From NCBI GenBank assembly GCA_902806065.1, contig CADCVE010000008.1, forward strand, positions 1 to 52,861: a DNA stretch of 52,861 bases, given 5' to 3'. Position numbers and translations under genes: made by a program. Shown in pieces: positions 1 to 8,297 of the stretch. Under the pieces are notes generated by a model. That model saw only the letters and a program-made list of their open reading frames with translations. It was not told the DNA's origin and made no database searches. Within the stretch, counting starts at the first letter, position 1. Every line of letters starts with the position of its first letter. This DNA is from an uncultured Rubrobacteraceae bacterium (GTDB lineage: Bacteria > Actinomycetota > Rubrobacteria > Rubrobacterales > Rubrobacteraceae).

Positions 1-1
1 G

Positions 2-1345
2 ACCCCGACGGATTATGTGCTGGATGGGCAGCAACGCATTACTGTAATTTACTCCTGTTTGGGAGCGCCGGAAGACGAGGAAGGATTTGCTGCGGCGTAC
101 GATTTAGAAAAGGATGCATTCGTACAAAGACCTCCACAACACAGCACTCACATATTTCCACTGAGGTGGATGTTTGATACGACGAAAATGCTGAACTTTC
201 GTACAGCGCTGCAATCTTACCCTCAACAAGAGCGGTATCAGCAACGACTCGACACCATAATAAACGCGTTTACGAATTACCGGGTTCCAGTAGTTACGCT
301 CAAGGAGTTGGCTATCGAAGAAGTATGTCCAATCTTCGAGCGTATCAACAGTTCTGGAACGAAACTCGCGACATACGACTTGATGGTTGCAGCAACACGG
401 TCGCAGGAGTTTGATCTAAACGAAGCAGCCGGCAAGATAGCTTCTAAACTTGATGCAAAAGGCTTTGAAGACATTGAGCCTGACACTATTCTCAAGTGCT
501 TGACCGCTGTTGAGTTTGGTGGAATCAAGAAAGAGCAGATCTTGAGTCTTCGAGACCTACCCAGGGAAGAGATGGACTCGCTAGTTCAAGAAACAAGCGA
601 AGCTTTGCTAAGAGCTGTCGATCTACTTTCTACTGAACTCAAAATCTATAGCTGGGATTTCCTTCCTTACGAAGCCCTAATTATAGTGCTGTGCTACATC
701 TTCTCTAAGGTCGACAAGCTCTCAGGTGAGAAGCTAGTACGAGTAAGGCAATGGTTCTGGCGAGCCTCGTTCAGCGAGCGCTACAGGGTAGGGGGTGAGA
801 GCTTCGTATCGAGAGATCTAGAAACGGTTCATAAGTTTGTCGTTGACGAGACTGGCGACGCCGCAGCTATTGGTTCTGCTCCGACTGAAAACCAACTAAT
901 AAGCTCACTCTTTCGAAGCAACAACTCGCGAGCTAGAGCGTTCATTCTAGCTCTAGCTATAAAAAAGCCGCAAAATGTAACTAATGGAGCTTTTATAGAC
1001 ACTTCAGAAGCTCTATCTAATTTCAACAAAAAGCAGTTTCATCACATCTACCCACGTGCTCATCTGAAGCGGATTTCAGATCCCGATCAGCACAACTCGA
1101 TTATCAACATTTGCTTGTTAGCTGCGTCTGAGAATATCGCAATCAGTGACAGCGATCCTCAGGTGTATCTTGAGGAGTGTGCTCGCTCACTAGGCGCAAG
1201 CGCAGATGCGGTCTTTGCGTCGAATTTGCTTCCGTTGCCGCGCGAATTCGAGTATACGGACGCAAGCTATAGAAAATTCCTTGAAGAGAGATCGAAGATC
1301 GTCGCCATGCACGTAACTACTTTGTGTGACGGACATGTACATTGA
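2..1345 (+). CDS. DUF262/HNH (GmrSD-like) protein, 5'-truncated by window edge
   Basis: The reading frame is open from base 2 and has no start of its own, so the gene begins before the window. Near its visible start it carries VLDGQQRIT (about residues 6-14), the signature of DUF262, the ParB/Srx-like nucleotide-binding domain of GmrSD type IV restriction enzymes. Near residues 347-351 it has HHIYP, the HNH-type nuclease motif found at the C-terminus of this family. The likely role is defence against modified foreign DNA, which is inferred from the family. The DNA is clearly richer in A and T than the rest of the window, which suggests transfer. The gene ends exactly where a truncated duplicate of a downstream gene begins on the other strand, so this looks like the right edge of an inserted segment. 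Confidence 0.85.
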   Translation, partial: TPTDYVLDGQQRITVIYSCLGAPEDEEGFAAAYDLEKDAFVQRPPQHSTHIFPLRWMFDTTKMLNFRTALQSYPQQERYQQRLDTIINAFTNYRVPVVTLKELAIEEVCPIFERINSSGTKLATYDLMVAATRSQEFDLNEAAGKIASKLDAKGFEDIEPDTILKCLTAVEFGGIKKEQILSLRDLPREEMDSLVQETSEALLRAVDLLSTELKIYSWDFLPYEALIIVLCYIFSKVDKLSGEKLVRVRQWFWRASFSERYRVGGESFVSRDLETVHKFVVDETGDAAAIGSAPTENQLISSLFRSNNSRARAFILALAIKKPQNVTNGAFIDTSEALSNFNKKQFHHIYPRAHLKRISDPDQHNSIINICLLAASENIAISDSDPQVYLEECARSLGASADAVFASNLLPLPREFEYTDASYRKFLEERSKIVAMHVTTLCDGHVH

Positions 1346-1346
1346 C

Positions 1347-1598
1347 TCGGTGATTGTGATGCCCTCAACGCACGGCAGGATCGCGAACTCGCAGACGCAC
1401 TCGCCCTCCAGGAAGCCTGAGTGCTGGTCGAGCGGGAGCGCGCAGCGGAAGTGGCTAGCGACCATGTTCTGGCTGTCAGGGTAGTGCTTGATTAGTACGC
1501 TCTGCTTTTTGTGCCTACCTACGCTGCCGGTGACGAGGCACAGATAGTCACCGACTATAGTGAGGTCTCGCAACCTGGCTATATAGCCGTCGCGGCTA
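1347..1598 (-). pseudogene. Truncated copy of the DUF3616-like gene (C-terminal remnant)
   Basis: Read on the minus strand, this stretch encodes a piece resembling the C-terminal quarter of the intact gene at 2073-3182. Shared blocks in the same order include RDLT-VGD, LIK-YP, RC-LP and VEGI-TE. Similarity stops at about 1347, two bases from the stop codon of the DUF262 gene, and past that point the frame continues only as antisense of that gene. The remnant has no start codon at the homologous position and lacks the N-terminal three quarters. It is best read as a duplicate cut off by insertion of the DUF262 segment. The resemblance is from my own comparison of the two translations. Confidence 0.75.
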
Positions 1599-1838
1599 TC
1601 AACTCTTGGCCAGCTTCTCCAGCCTCTCGCGGTCGAAGCCCACGATAACCTCGTCCCCCGCCACGGTAACGGGCGTGGTAGAGGCCTCCAGGCGCTCTAG
1701 CTCGGCTACCGCCTTCTCGTCGCCATCGGCGATATTCCTGATGGTGAAGTTCACGCCCATCTCACGCAGAAACTCCTCCGTCTGTGTACCTTCCATCGAC
1801 CCGGGTTGCTCTACATACAGCACCACGTCTCTCGCCAT
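1599..1838 (-). CDS. Glutaredoxin-fold protein without cysteines
   Basis: This 79-residue protein looks like a glutaredoxin: a first strand VVLYVEQP, a helix where the CxxC motif should sit, a middle FTIRNI strand, the cis-proline segment TTPV, then VIVGFD and a final helix. The expected active-site cysteines are missing; the segment reads PGSMEGTQ, and no cysteine occurs in the whole protein. It therefore cannot do dithiol or monothiol glutaredoxin chemistry and may be structural or regulatory. The start at 1838 is chosen because AAGGAG lies about seven bases upstream; a longer frame would begin at 1865. It lies between the intact DUF3616-like gene and its truncated copy. Confidence 0.75.
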   Translation of the reverse strand: MARDVVLYVEQPGSMEGTQTEEFLREMGVNFTIRNIADGDEKAVAELERLEASTTPVTVAGDEVIVGFDRERLEKLAKS

Positions 1839-2072
1839 CGCGTCGCTCCTTTTCACCTTGCACATCAGAATATACGGCCATCAGGACAGTAGCTTACACC
1901 TACCGAGCATTCGTAATTCAAGGGGTTCCGGGCGTGGTGTGCTCCACCCGAGGTATCTGACGGGACGTGCCGCCGGGAATATCCCTGTGTCCACCAAGCA
2001 ATGCGCTGACGACAGAACCTGATACTTACCGGTCGATTGGCTTCACCAGTGACGTGAGGTCGTTGCCACGGC

Positions 2073-3182
2073 TCAACTCGCCAGCAGGCGTGTAAGCCGC
2101 AGGTGAACTCCTTCGTCCTCGTCTACGACGTAGAAGAAGCGGCCGTCCTCGGTGCCCGCGATGCCCTCGACACGCGGGAGGCCAGGGAACTCGCGGATAA
2201 GCTCAGCCTCTACTTCCCCGGAACTCCGGTCCTCAGGGAGAACGCAGCGCCAGTGGGTGGATACGGTGTCGCGGCCACCGGGGTAGTCCTTGATAAGTAA
2301 GCTGGCCTCCTGGGAGCTGTCCACGTCGCCGGTGATGGCGTGTAGCTCGTCGCCGACGTAGGTGAGGTCGCGCACACCGGCGAGTTCCCCGTTGCTGCCC
2401 ACGGCGTCGAGGGTCCAGAAGCCTTTGACTTCGGGCTTCGAGTCGCCTTCTTCGAAGAGGCGTTCGATGCCTTCCACGTCCACGAGGATGGGGCGGCCGT
2501 CGGCGGACATGGGGAAGCGCAGTCCGATCAGTAGGGACCCGCCGGGGCGGAACGTCGCGCCCTCGACGTTGAGCGGCCAGTCTCCCTCGCGCACGAGTCC
2601 GGCCCACTTCTTCCTCTTCTTCTTCCCGACCTTGATGGTCTCCTCGATAAACGCCTCGTGGCAGTTGGGTCCGAGCGGCACGAGGTCCACGCCATGCTCT
2701 TTGCAGGCGTCGTTGATAATGCGATGCAGCACGAAGCTGGGACGTGCCACCTCTATCTCGGCGGCCGGGTCGTTCGTGGCGTGCAGCACAGCCGCCTCGT
2801 CGAACCGGGCAACGAAGTCCCGCTTGGGCTGCAGCGGCCCGCTCTTGCTGCCGAAGTGAGAGCCTATGATGTAGACGTATCCGTCCTTGCGGGTGAGGGC
2901 TTCGGCGTCATCGGTAGTCTTGGTGTTGCCCACGGCGACCGCGTGCAGGCGCTCTATCTCCCAGTCCGATTCGAGGTCCGTGCCGGTACCGTCCTTGTGA
3001 CCGACGAGCGCGAGACAGTCAACTACCTCTCCCTCATCCAGGCACACCCAGAACGCCCTGTCCCAGCCGTGCTCCCCGAGCAGCTCCTCGTTCTCGATCG
3101 CGAGCATCCCCGACGCCTCGTTTGGATATAAGTCCAGGTCGTACTGGTATAGCTCACCGTTGCCAGTGTTCTCGTTCGCCAC
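2073..3182 (-). CDS. DUF3616-like hypothetical protein
   Basis: A 369-residue protein of unknown function. It resembles DUF3616 proteins in having segments such as NVEGATF...LLIGLRFP and, later, VRDLTYVGDELHAITG, which in that family look like repeated beta-propeller blades. No signal peptide or membrane segment is evident. The start is a GTG at 3182, preceded by GGAGGA at a good distance; in-frame codons further upstream are Arg-rich and unlikely to be coding. A truncated second copy of its C-terminus lies at 1347-1598, with the glutaredoxin-like gene between. The family assignment is by motif memory and is moderate. Confidence 0.65.
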   Translation of the reverse strand: MANENTGNGELYQYDLDLYPNEASGMLAIENEELLGEHGWDRAFWVCLDEGEVVDCLALVGHKDGTGTDLESDWEIERLHAVAVGNTKTTDDAEALTRKDGYVYIIGSHFGSKSGPLQPKRDFVARFDEAAVLHATNDPAAEIEVARPSFVLHRIINDACKEHGVDLVPLGPNCHEAFIEETIKVGKKKRKKWAGLVREGDWPLNVEGATFRPGGSLLIGLRFPMSADGRPILVDVEGIERLFEEGDSKPEVKGFWTLDAVGSNGELAGVRDLTYVGDELHAITGDVDSSQEASLLIKDYPGGRDTVSTHWRCVLPEDRSSGEVEAELIREFPGLPRVEGIAGTEDGRFFYVVDEDEGVHLRLTRLLAS

Positions 3183-3300
3183 GCGCTGCCTCCTCCGTCG
3201 AGCATGAACCCGGACAACACAATATATCAACCGTTACTCTGCTTCGACCTTCGGCGAGATCGCGGAATTAAATGAAGCTGCGTCTGCGGCTCGAACCACT

Positions 3301-3335
3301 ACGGGGAGCGGGGCTATGTAAGCCTCGCTCCCCGT
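3301..3335 (-). terminator. Strong hairpin downstream of the SRPBCC gene
   Basis: ACGGGGAGCG plus GGCT pairs with AGCC plus CGCTCCCCGT around a five-base loop, giving a 15-bp stem with one mismatch. It lies about 40 bases past the stop codon of the minus-strand gene at 3377-3829. No clear U-run follows, so the terminator role is likely but not certain. Confidence 0.6.
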
Positions 3336-3376
3336 GATGGGAAGGTTATGTTTCTGCGCGTTTACCTGCTGGAAGT

Positions 3377-3829
3377 CTAGTTCTCCGTGCGGCTGAGTTC
3401 GCCGCGTTCGACGATTTCGGCGAAGTTCTGGAGGTCTTCCTTCATGCTCTTCTCGGGATCCGAGATGGCGTTCGCCACGACTTCCCCGACCTTGCCGCCG
3501 GGTGGGTTGGAGTAGTTCATCGTTACCTCGACGCGTGTGCGGTCCGGCAGCAACTCCTCGAAGCGGACTTCGCCGGAGGTCATGACGTCCCCGTCCACCG
3601 TATTCCAGCCGATGCCCCTCTCCGGGTCCATCTCGGTGGTCTTGGCGTCGAACTCTACGCTCTTGCCCAGGGGTCCCTTGACCCGCCAGTGGCTCATGTC
3701 CTCCCCGGTCATGCGCACCTCTTCGATGTTCTGCATGAATCTGGAGAAGTTCTCGAAGTTCGACCAGTAGGCGAAGACGTCTTGTAGCGGGGCCTGGACT
3801 TCTATGCTCTCGTGTACGCGCTGGGCCAT
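3377..3829 (-). CDS. SRPBCC-family (polyketide cyclase-like) protein
   Basis: A 150-residue cytoplasmic protein of the SRPBCC/START-like fold, which binds hydrophobic ligands in a helix-grip cavity. It begins with the typical first strand, RVHESIEVQAPLQDVFAYW, then NFENFSRFMQNIEEV and the long C-terminal helix ending in FAEIVERGEL. The exact ligand cannot be told. Two ATG codons stand side by side (3832 and 3829); the second has the better distance from GAAAGGA and is used here. The neighbouring gene is the C-terminal half of a broken P450, with no sign that the two work together. Confidence 0.8.
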   Translation of the reverse strand: MAQRVHESIEVQAPLQDVFAYWSNFENFSRFMQNIEEVRMTGEDMSHWRVKGPLGKSVEFDAKTTEMDPERGIGWNTVDGDVMTSGEVRFEELLPDRTRVEVTMNYSNPPGGKVGEVVANAISDPEKSMKEDLQNFAEIVERGELSRTEN

Positions 3830-3973
3830 CATTGTCCTTTCTCTCGACTCTGAATCTTTCGACCCTGCGAGCTTATCAGGGCCGGCATATAGTCCAGTAA
3901 GAGAGCGTACGGCTGGGAGAGGCATCAGTTGGTACCGCCCTGGTGACCGGCACTAGACTACGTTCCTTCGTCG

Positions 3974-4936
3974 TCAGAACTCCACGGGTAGTCCTCTCAG
4001 CCCGCGTAGCACCATGCCCGGACGCCAGGCCAACGATTCGGGCGAGTCCTTGAGTTGCAGTCCGGGCATCCGGCTTAGTAGCGTGTTGATGGCGATCTGT
4101 CCTTCCATTCGGGCGAGGGGTGCGCCCAGGCAGAAGTGGATGCCTTTGCCGAAGGCTACGTGCTTGTTGTCCGTGCGGGTGATGTCCAGCGCGTCGGGGT
4201 TCGGGAAGCGTTCCGGGTCGTGGTCGGCGGACGCTATTACGACCAGCACCATCTCGCCTCTCGGGAGGACCGTTTCACCGATGCGTAGGTCTTCACGGGC
4301 GAAGCGTTCGGTAGAGGTCTCTACCGGCCCGTCGTAGCGCAGAAGTTCTTCGATGGCGGGTTTGATGAGCGAGGGGTCTTCTCTTAGCTTCTGGAGTTGC
4401 TCCGGATGTTGGAGCAGCGCCAGCATGCCGTTGCCGATAAGGTTGACGGTGGTCTCGTGACCGGCGATCAGGAGCAGGAACACCATGGCGAGCAGTTCGT
4501 CTTCGCTGAGCTTGTCTCCGGCTTCCTCGGCCCGCACCAACGCGCTGATGAGGTCGTCTTTTGGATTCTCGCGCTTCTCGTCGAACAGGGCACGCAGGTA
4601 GTCGGTGAAGGCTTGCATGTGCGGGAGCAGGACCTTCTCCACGTACTCCTGGGTCGTGTCTCCGGACACGGCGGCGTCCGACCACTCGCGGAACTTGTTC
4701 CGATCCTCCGAAGGGACGCCGAGTAGCTCGGCGATTACGGTGATGGGCAGCGGGAAAGCGTAATCGTCGATGAGATCCATCTCGCCTTTGTCTTGTACCG
4801 CGTCCAGTAGTGCGTCGGCGATCTCCTGAACGCGCGGGCGCATACGCTCGATCAAACGCGGCGTGAACGCTTTGGAGACTAGCGCGCGCAACCTCTCGTG
4901 GTCGGGCGGGTCCGTGTCGAGCATGTTCCTGGTCAG
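3974..4936 (-). pseudogene. Cytochrome P450, C-terminal fragment of a split gene
   Basis: This fragment holds about 320 residues of a bacterial class I P450: the I-helix AGHETT, the ExxR motif in EELLRYDGP, and the intact heme loop FGKGIHFCLG. It lacks the first 85-90 residues. The reading frame continues upstream only as unrelated sequence with no good start. The missing N-terminus lies at 7854-8114 on the same strand: that piece ends in KPLT, and this piece resumes with LTRNMLDTD. Joined, they give about 405 residues, close to the 417 of the intact P450 nearby. The gene was therefore cut by the 2.9 kb segment between the pieces, and the fragment cannot make an active enzyme alone. Confidence 0.85.
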
Positions 4937-4962
4937 AGATATTACGAAGTTACAACGCACCC

Positions 4963-5009
4963 AAGGTCCACTTCTCCGCCACGCTTGGCCAGGAGCCGGA
5001 GGTTGAGCT
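4963..5009. repeat. 47-bp direct repeat, left copy
   Basis: A 47-bp sequence starting AAGGTCC and ending TTGAGCT, repeated in the same orientation at 6404-6450 with only three differences. The two copies flank the glutaminase gene, and this one lies about 25 bp inside the left edge of the segment that splits the P450 gene. No third copy was seen in the window. Confidence 0.9.
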
Positions 5010-5141
5010 AGCGCTGGTCTAGTGGTTAGGCGCTCGTGCCCTGCTCGCGGGAGCGTATGCGAGAAGATGTCCTCTCGGAAACTCAAGACCCGCCGCATCC
5101 GCTTGGTAAGCTTACAGAAACGCCCTAGCAAGAGGACTCAA

Positions 5142-6158
5142 ATGCCAACCCAAGATATTAGACAACGAATGAACCAGCGCCTGGCGGAGTTGTACGAACG
5201 GCATCTAGCGCTGCACGAAGACAAGATCGTAGGCTACTACACCCCGGGTACTGGCAATCATAAACCGGAGGAGACCGCGGAATCGGAGCACAAACGGTTC
5301 GCCATCTGCCTCGCAACCACAGACGGTGAGGTCTTTTACGTTGGCGACCACGACCGGCCATTCGCCCTCCAGTCCATCTCCAAGGTGTTCGTCTACGGCA
5401 TGGCTCTGGAGGCCCACGGACGTGACAACGTTCTCAAGCGGGTCGGGGTGGAGCCCAGCGGCGATGCGTTTAACTCCATCGTCTTCGACGAGCGCAACAA
5501 CCGCCCGTACAACCCGATGGTCAACGCCGGAGCACTCGCGACAACCGACCTCATGGAGGGCGAGGACCCTGCGGAGGACCTAGAACGCATACTAGGGGTT
5601 CTCAGGCGCTACGCCGGGAACGAGGATCTGAAGGTAGACGAGGACGTTTTCGCCTTGGAGATGGGATCGGCGGACCGGAACCGCGCGACGTCCTACCTTA
5701 TGCGCAGCTACGGCATGATCAGCCACGCCGTCGAGGAGAACCTCGCCCTCTATCTTAGACAATGCTCGGTCTGCGTCACTTCTCGTGACCTCGCGGTCAT
5801 GGCGGCGACGTTGGCTAACGGCGGCGTGAACCCTGTGACCGAAGAGCAGGCACTCGCCTCCCGTTACGTCAGAGATGTCCTGAGTGTCATGCACACCTGC
5901 GGCATGTACGACTCCGCCGGACAGTGGGCTTATGAGGTCGGTATTCCCGCTAAGAGCGGGGTGAGTGGTGCTATTCTGGCTGTCGTCCCCGGCAAGCTCG
6001 GGATCGGTGTCTTCTCGCCTGGGCTCGACGTGTATGGCAACAGCGTCCGGGGCATCAAGGTGTGCGAGGAGATTTCCGAGCGCCTGGGACTGCACATCTT
6101 CGCTGACGATGCTGAGGATGCCTTGCTCGGCCCCTTGAACTCTGGCAATGGTACCTGA
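5142..6158 (+). CDS. glsA: Glutaminase (serine-dependent, GlsA/YbgJ type)
   Basis: Hydrolyses L-glutamine to glutamate and ammonia. The 338-residue protein has the family's catalytic SxxK in QSISKVF (Ser78, Lys81), the NPMVNAGA block, the SYLMRSYGMI region and the late PAKSGVSG motif, where the usual final Gly-Gly is Gly-Ala. It belongs to the beta-lactamase-like glutaminase family and should be cytoplasmic. The start at 5142 has AGAGGA six bases upstream; upstream in-frame codons come from the flanking repeat region. The gene is flanked by 47-bp direct repeats and lies inside the segment that interrupts the minus-strand P450 gene, so it may have arrived by insertion. Confidence 0.93.
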   Translation: MPTQDIRQRMNQRLAELYERHLALHEDKIVGYYTPGTGNHKPEETAESEHKRFAICLATTDGEVFYVGDHDRPFALQSISKVFVYGMALEAHGRDNVLKRVGVEPSGDAFNSIVFDERNNRPYNPMVNAGALATTDLMEGEDPAEDLERILGVLRRYAGNEDLKVDEDVFALEMGSADRNRATSYLMRSYGMISHAVEENLALYLRQCSVCVTSRDLAVMAATLANGGVNPVTEEQALASRYVRDVLSVMHTCGMYDSAGQWAYEVGIPAKSGVSGAILAVVPGKLGIGVFSPGLDVYGNSVRGIKVCEEISERLGLHIFADDAEDALLGPLNSGNGT

Positions 6159-6200
6159 GCTAGGAGGTCTTACGTTCTGCTCCGTCTTGGCTTTCTCGTG

Positions 6201-6224
6201 CCTCGGCGATTCCTGGGGCCGAGG
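6201..6224 (+). terminator. Hairpin downstream of glutaminase
   Basis: CCTCGGC pairs with GCCGAGG around a ten-base loop, 43 bases past the glutaminase stop codon. There is no U-run, so this is a candidate only. Confidence 0.4.
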
Positions 6225-6403
6225 GCCACCCCAGCATCTTGTGGCGTCGCATAACGTTGCGGGATCTTCAAAGAGGCGCAGGCTGCTAGCGCACCCTCAT
6301 GTGTTGTCCTCCGGCTGCTGCATGATGCCTGAAGAGTCCGAGATGGTCTAAGAAGTGGAGATCCTGCTGTTTCCCCCTAACTACACGAACTAACAACACC
6401 TCG

Positions 6404-6450
6404 AAGGTCCGCTTCTCCGCCACGCTTGGCCAGGAGCCGGGGATTGAGCT
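6404..6450. repeat. 47-bp direct repeat, right copy
   Basis: Same orientation as the copy at 4963-5009, with three differences in 47 bases. It sits 85 bases before the start of the intact P450 gene and after the glutaminase gene. It could be a recombination footprint, or a copied leader or regulatory segment. Confidence 0.9.
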
Positions 6451-6534
6451 GTCCCCCCTGAATCCCGAATATTTCCCGTCGCCGCAGCAGCTATCATAGG
6501 CCAAGGTAGGCTATGCCAAGGGATAGAGGTCGGC

Positions 6535-7788
6535 ATGAATAGGAGTGTAAACGAGGCGGGCTCACACGGGATCGTTGCGCCGGACCTCGCTAGCCCGAGC
6601 TTCAAGGCCAACCCCTACCCGTTCTACGCGCGCTTGCGCGCCGAGGCCCCCGTATGGCGCACGACGTTGCCCGACCGACGGGCGGTGTGGCTGGTTGCCC
6701 GCTACGAGGACGTGGCCAGGGTATCGAAGGATGACACGTTCGCCAAGGATAAGCTGAACGCTATGGACCCGGAGCAGCGAGCGAAGACACCGTGGGTCCC
6801 GGGCTTCTTCAAACCGCTCGAGCGTAACATGCTCGACCTGGACGACCCGGACCACGCGCGGCTGCGTGCCCTGGTTTCCAAGGCGTTTACTCCCCGCCTC
6901 ATAGAACGGCTACGGGGGCGGATCGAGGTGCTCTGTGAAGAACTCCTCGATGCCATGGCACACAAAGGGGAGCGCCGGGGCGGGGTCGATCTGGTCGCCG
7001 ACTATGCGTTGCCTCTGCCGGCGACCGTGATCGCCGAGCTGCTGGGAGTGCCGGTAGAAGACCATGCTAAGTTCCACCGGTGGTCAAACAGATTGGTCTC
7101 GATCTCCTCAAAGCGCGACATGCTGCTGGCCCTCCCCGCCGCACTTTCGTTCATGCGTTATCTACGTAGACTCGTCGAGCGGCGGCGCACCGACCCCCGG
7201 GATGATCTGATTACGGCGCTGATCTGGGCAGAAGAGGCAGGCGACAAACTCAGCAAAGACGAGCTCCTGGCGATGGCGTTCCTGCTCCTTGTGGCTGGCC
7301 ACGAGACCACCGTGAACTTGATCGCTAGCGGCACGCTCGCCCTACTCGAGCATCCCGAGCAGATGGAGAGGCTCAGGCGCACACCCTCGCTCGTAAGACC
7401 GGCGGTCGAGGAGCTGCTGCGTTACACTTCTCCCGTGGAGATGGCGACCGAGCGCTACCCGCGCGAGGACGTAGAGATCGCGGGCACGACCATCCCTCGT
7501 GGCGAACTGGTTCTTGCGGTTCTCGGCTCCGCCAACCGCGACGAGCGGCACTTTGAGGATCCGGACGTTCTCGACCTCGCGCGCGATCCAAACAGGCACC
7601 TCGCCTTCGGGCGGGGCGGCGTACACCACTGCCTAGGGGCACCGCTCGCCCGTATGGAAGGGCAGATAGCCATAAGCGAGTTCCTGAGGCACTTCTCCGA
7701 GGCGCGCTTGGCTGTGGCACCCGAGTCGCTGCGCTGGCGCCGAGGGGTGTTCCTGCGCGGACTGCGGAGGCTGCCGCTCGTGTTCTAA
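6535..7788 (+). CDS. Cytochrome P450
   Basis: A 417-residue soluble P450 monooxygenase. It shows the N-terminal FKANPYPFYARLR block, the I-helix AGHETT (254-259), the ExxR pair in EELLR (Glu293, Arg296), and the heme-ligand cysteine Cys366. The heme loop reads FGRGGVHHCLG, with one more residue between the phenylalanine and the cysteine than the usual FGxGxHxCxG; the sister P450 in this window has the standard length. The substrate is unknown, and no ferredoxin gene is nearby. The gene lies inside the segment that splits a paralogous P450 and runs in the opposite direction to it. Confidence 0.93.
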   Translation: MNRSVNEAGSHGIVAPDLASPSFKANPYPFYARLRAEAPVWRTTLPDRRAVWLVARYEDVARVSKDDTFAKDKLNAMDPEQRAKTPWVPGFFKPLERNMLDLDDPDHARLRALVSKAFTPRLIERLRGRIEVLCEELLDAMAHKGERRGGVDLVADYALPLPATVIAELLGVPVEDHAKFHRWSNRLVSISSKRDMLLALPAALSFMRYLRRLVERRRTDPRDDLITALIWAEEAGDKLSKDELLAMAFLLLVAGHETTVNLIASGTLALLEHPEQMERLRRTPSLVRPAVEELLRYTSPVEMATERYPREDVEIAGTTIPRGELVLAVLGSANRDERHFEDPDVLDLARDPNRHLAFGRGGVHHCLGAPLARMEGQIAISEFLRHFSEARLAVAPESLRWRRGVFLRGLRRLPLVF

Positions 7789-7853
7789 GACTGTTAGCAG
7801 CGGCGGAGGCCTTTAAAGACCGAGACTGTACAGGACGAGGAGCTCTTGCCGTT

Positions 7854-8114
7854 CGTGAGGGGCTTCATCACCTCCGGTATCGGCGGAACCCCGGCGATCT
7901 GCTCCGGGGTCATGGCGTTGCGCCAATCCTTCACGAAACGTTCGTCCCTCAGAACGGCCGATACATCCTCGTAGCGGGTGACCAACCACATGCCCCGGCC
8001 GTCCGGTAGCTCCACGCGGTGGATCGGGGCCTCCGAGCGCAGGTGAGCGTAGGTGGGATAGGGGTTCGCTTTGAAGTCGGGGCTGAATAGATCTACTTGC
8101 GGTGGCTGCGACAC
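7854..8114 (-). pseudogene. Cytochrome P450, N-terminal fragment of a split gene
   Basis: The 5' part of a P450 gene. It has a convincing GTG start at 8114 behind GGAGGAG, then DFKANPYPTYAHLR and WLVTRYEDV, which match the N-terminus of the neighbouring intact P450. Homology ends with EVMKPLT at residue 87; beyond it the frame runs 19 unrelated residues to a stop at 7794. The rest of the gene is at 3974-4936. If translated, this piece would have no heme-binding region and no function as a P450. Confidence 0.85.
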
Positions 8115-8297
8115 GATCTCCTCCTTCCCCCGCTCTCCCTCAGCGGGCGGTTCAATACTCCTGAACCCGACTATATCCTCAACCCGAGGGCGGTGGGAGG
8201 CTGTCGGTCGCGGGATGCTCTACGATTACTCTGGAGTCGGGCCGGGAGCGGCGGGTGGTAGCGAGGAGATGAGACAAGCGTGCTGCGCGGAGAGTTG

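Noticed and set aside
5014-5060. A tRNA-like stretch GGTCTAGTGGTTAGGC next to a stem
   Set aside because: It resembles the D-arm of a tRNA-Glu, but there is no T-arm (GTTCGAATC), acceptor stem or proper anticodon arm after it.
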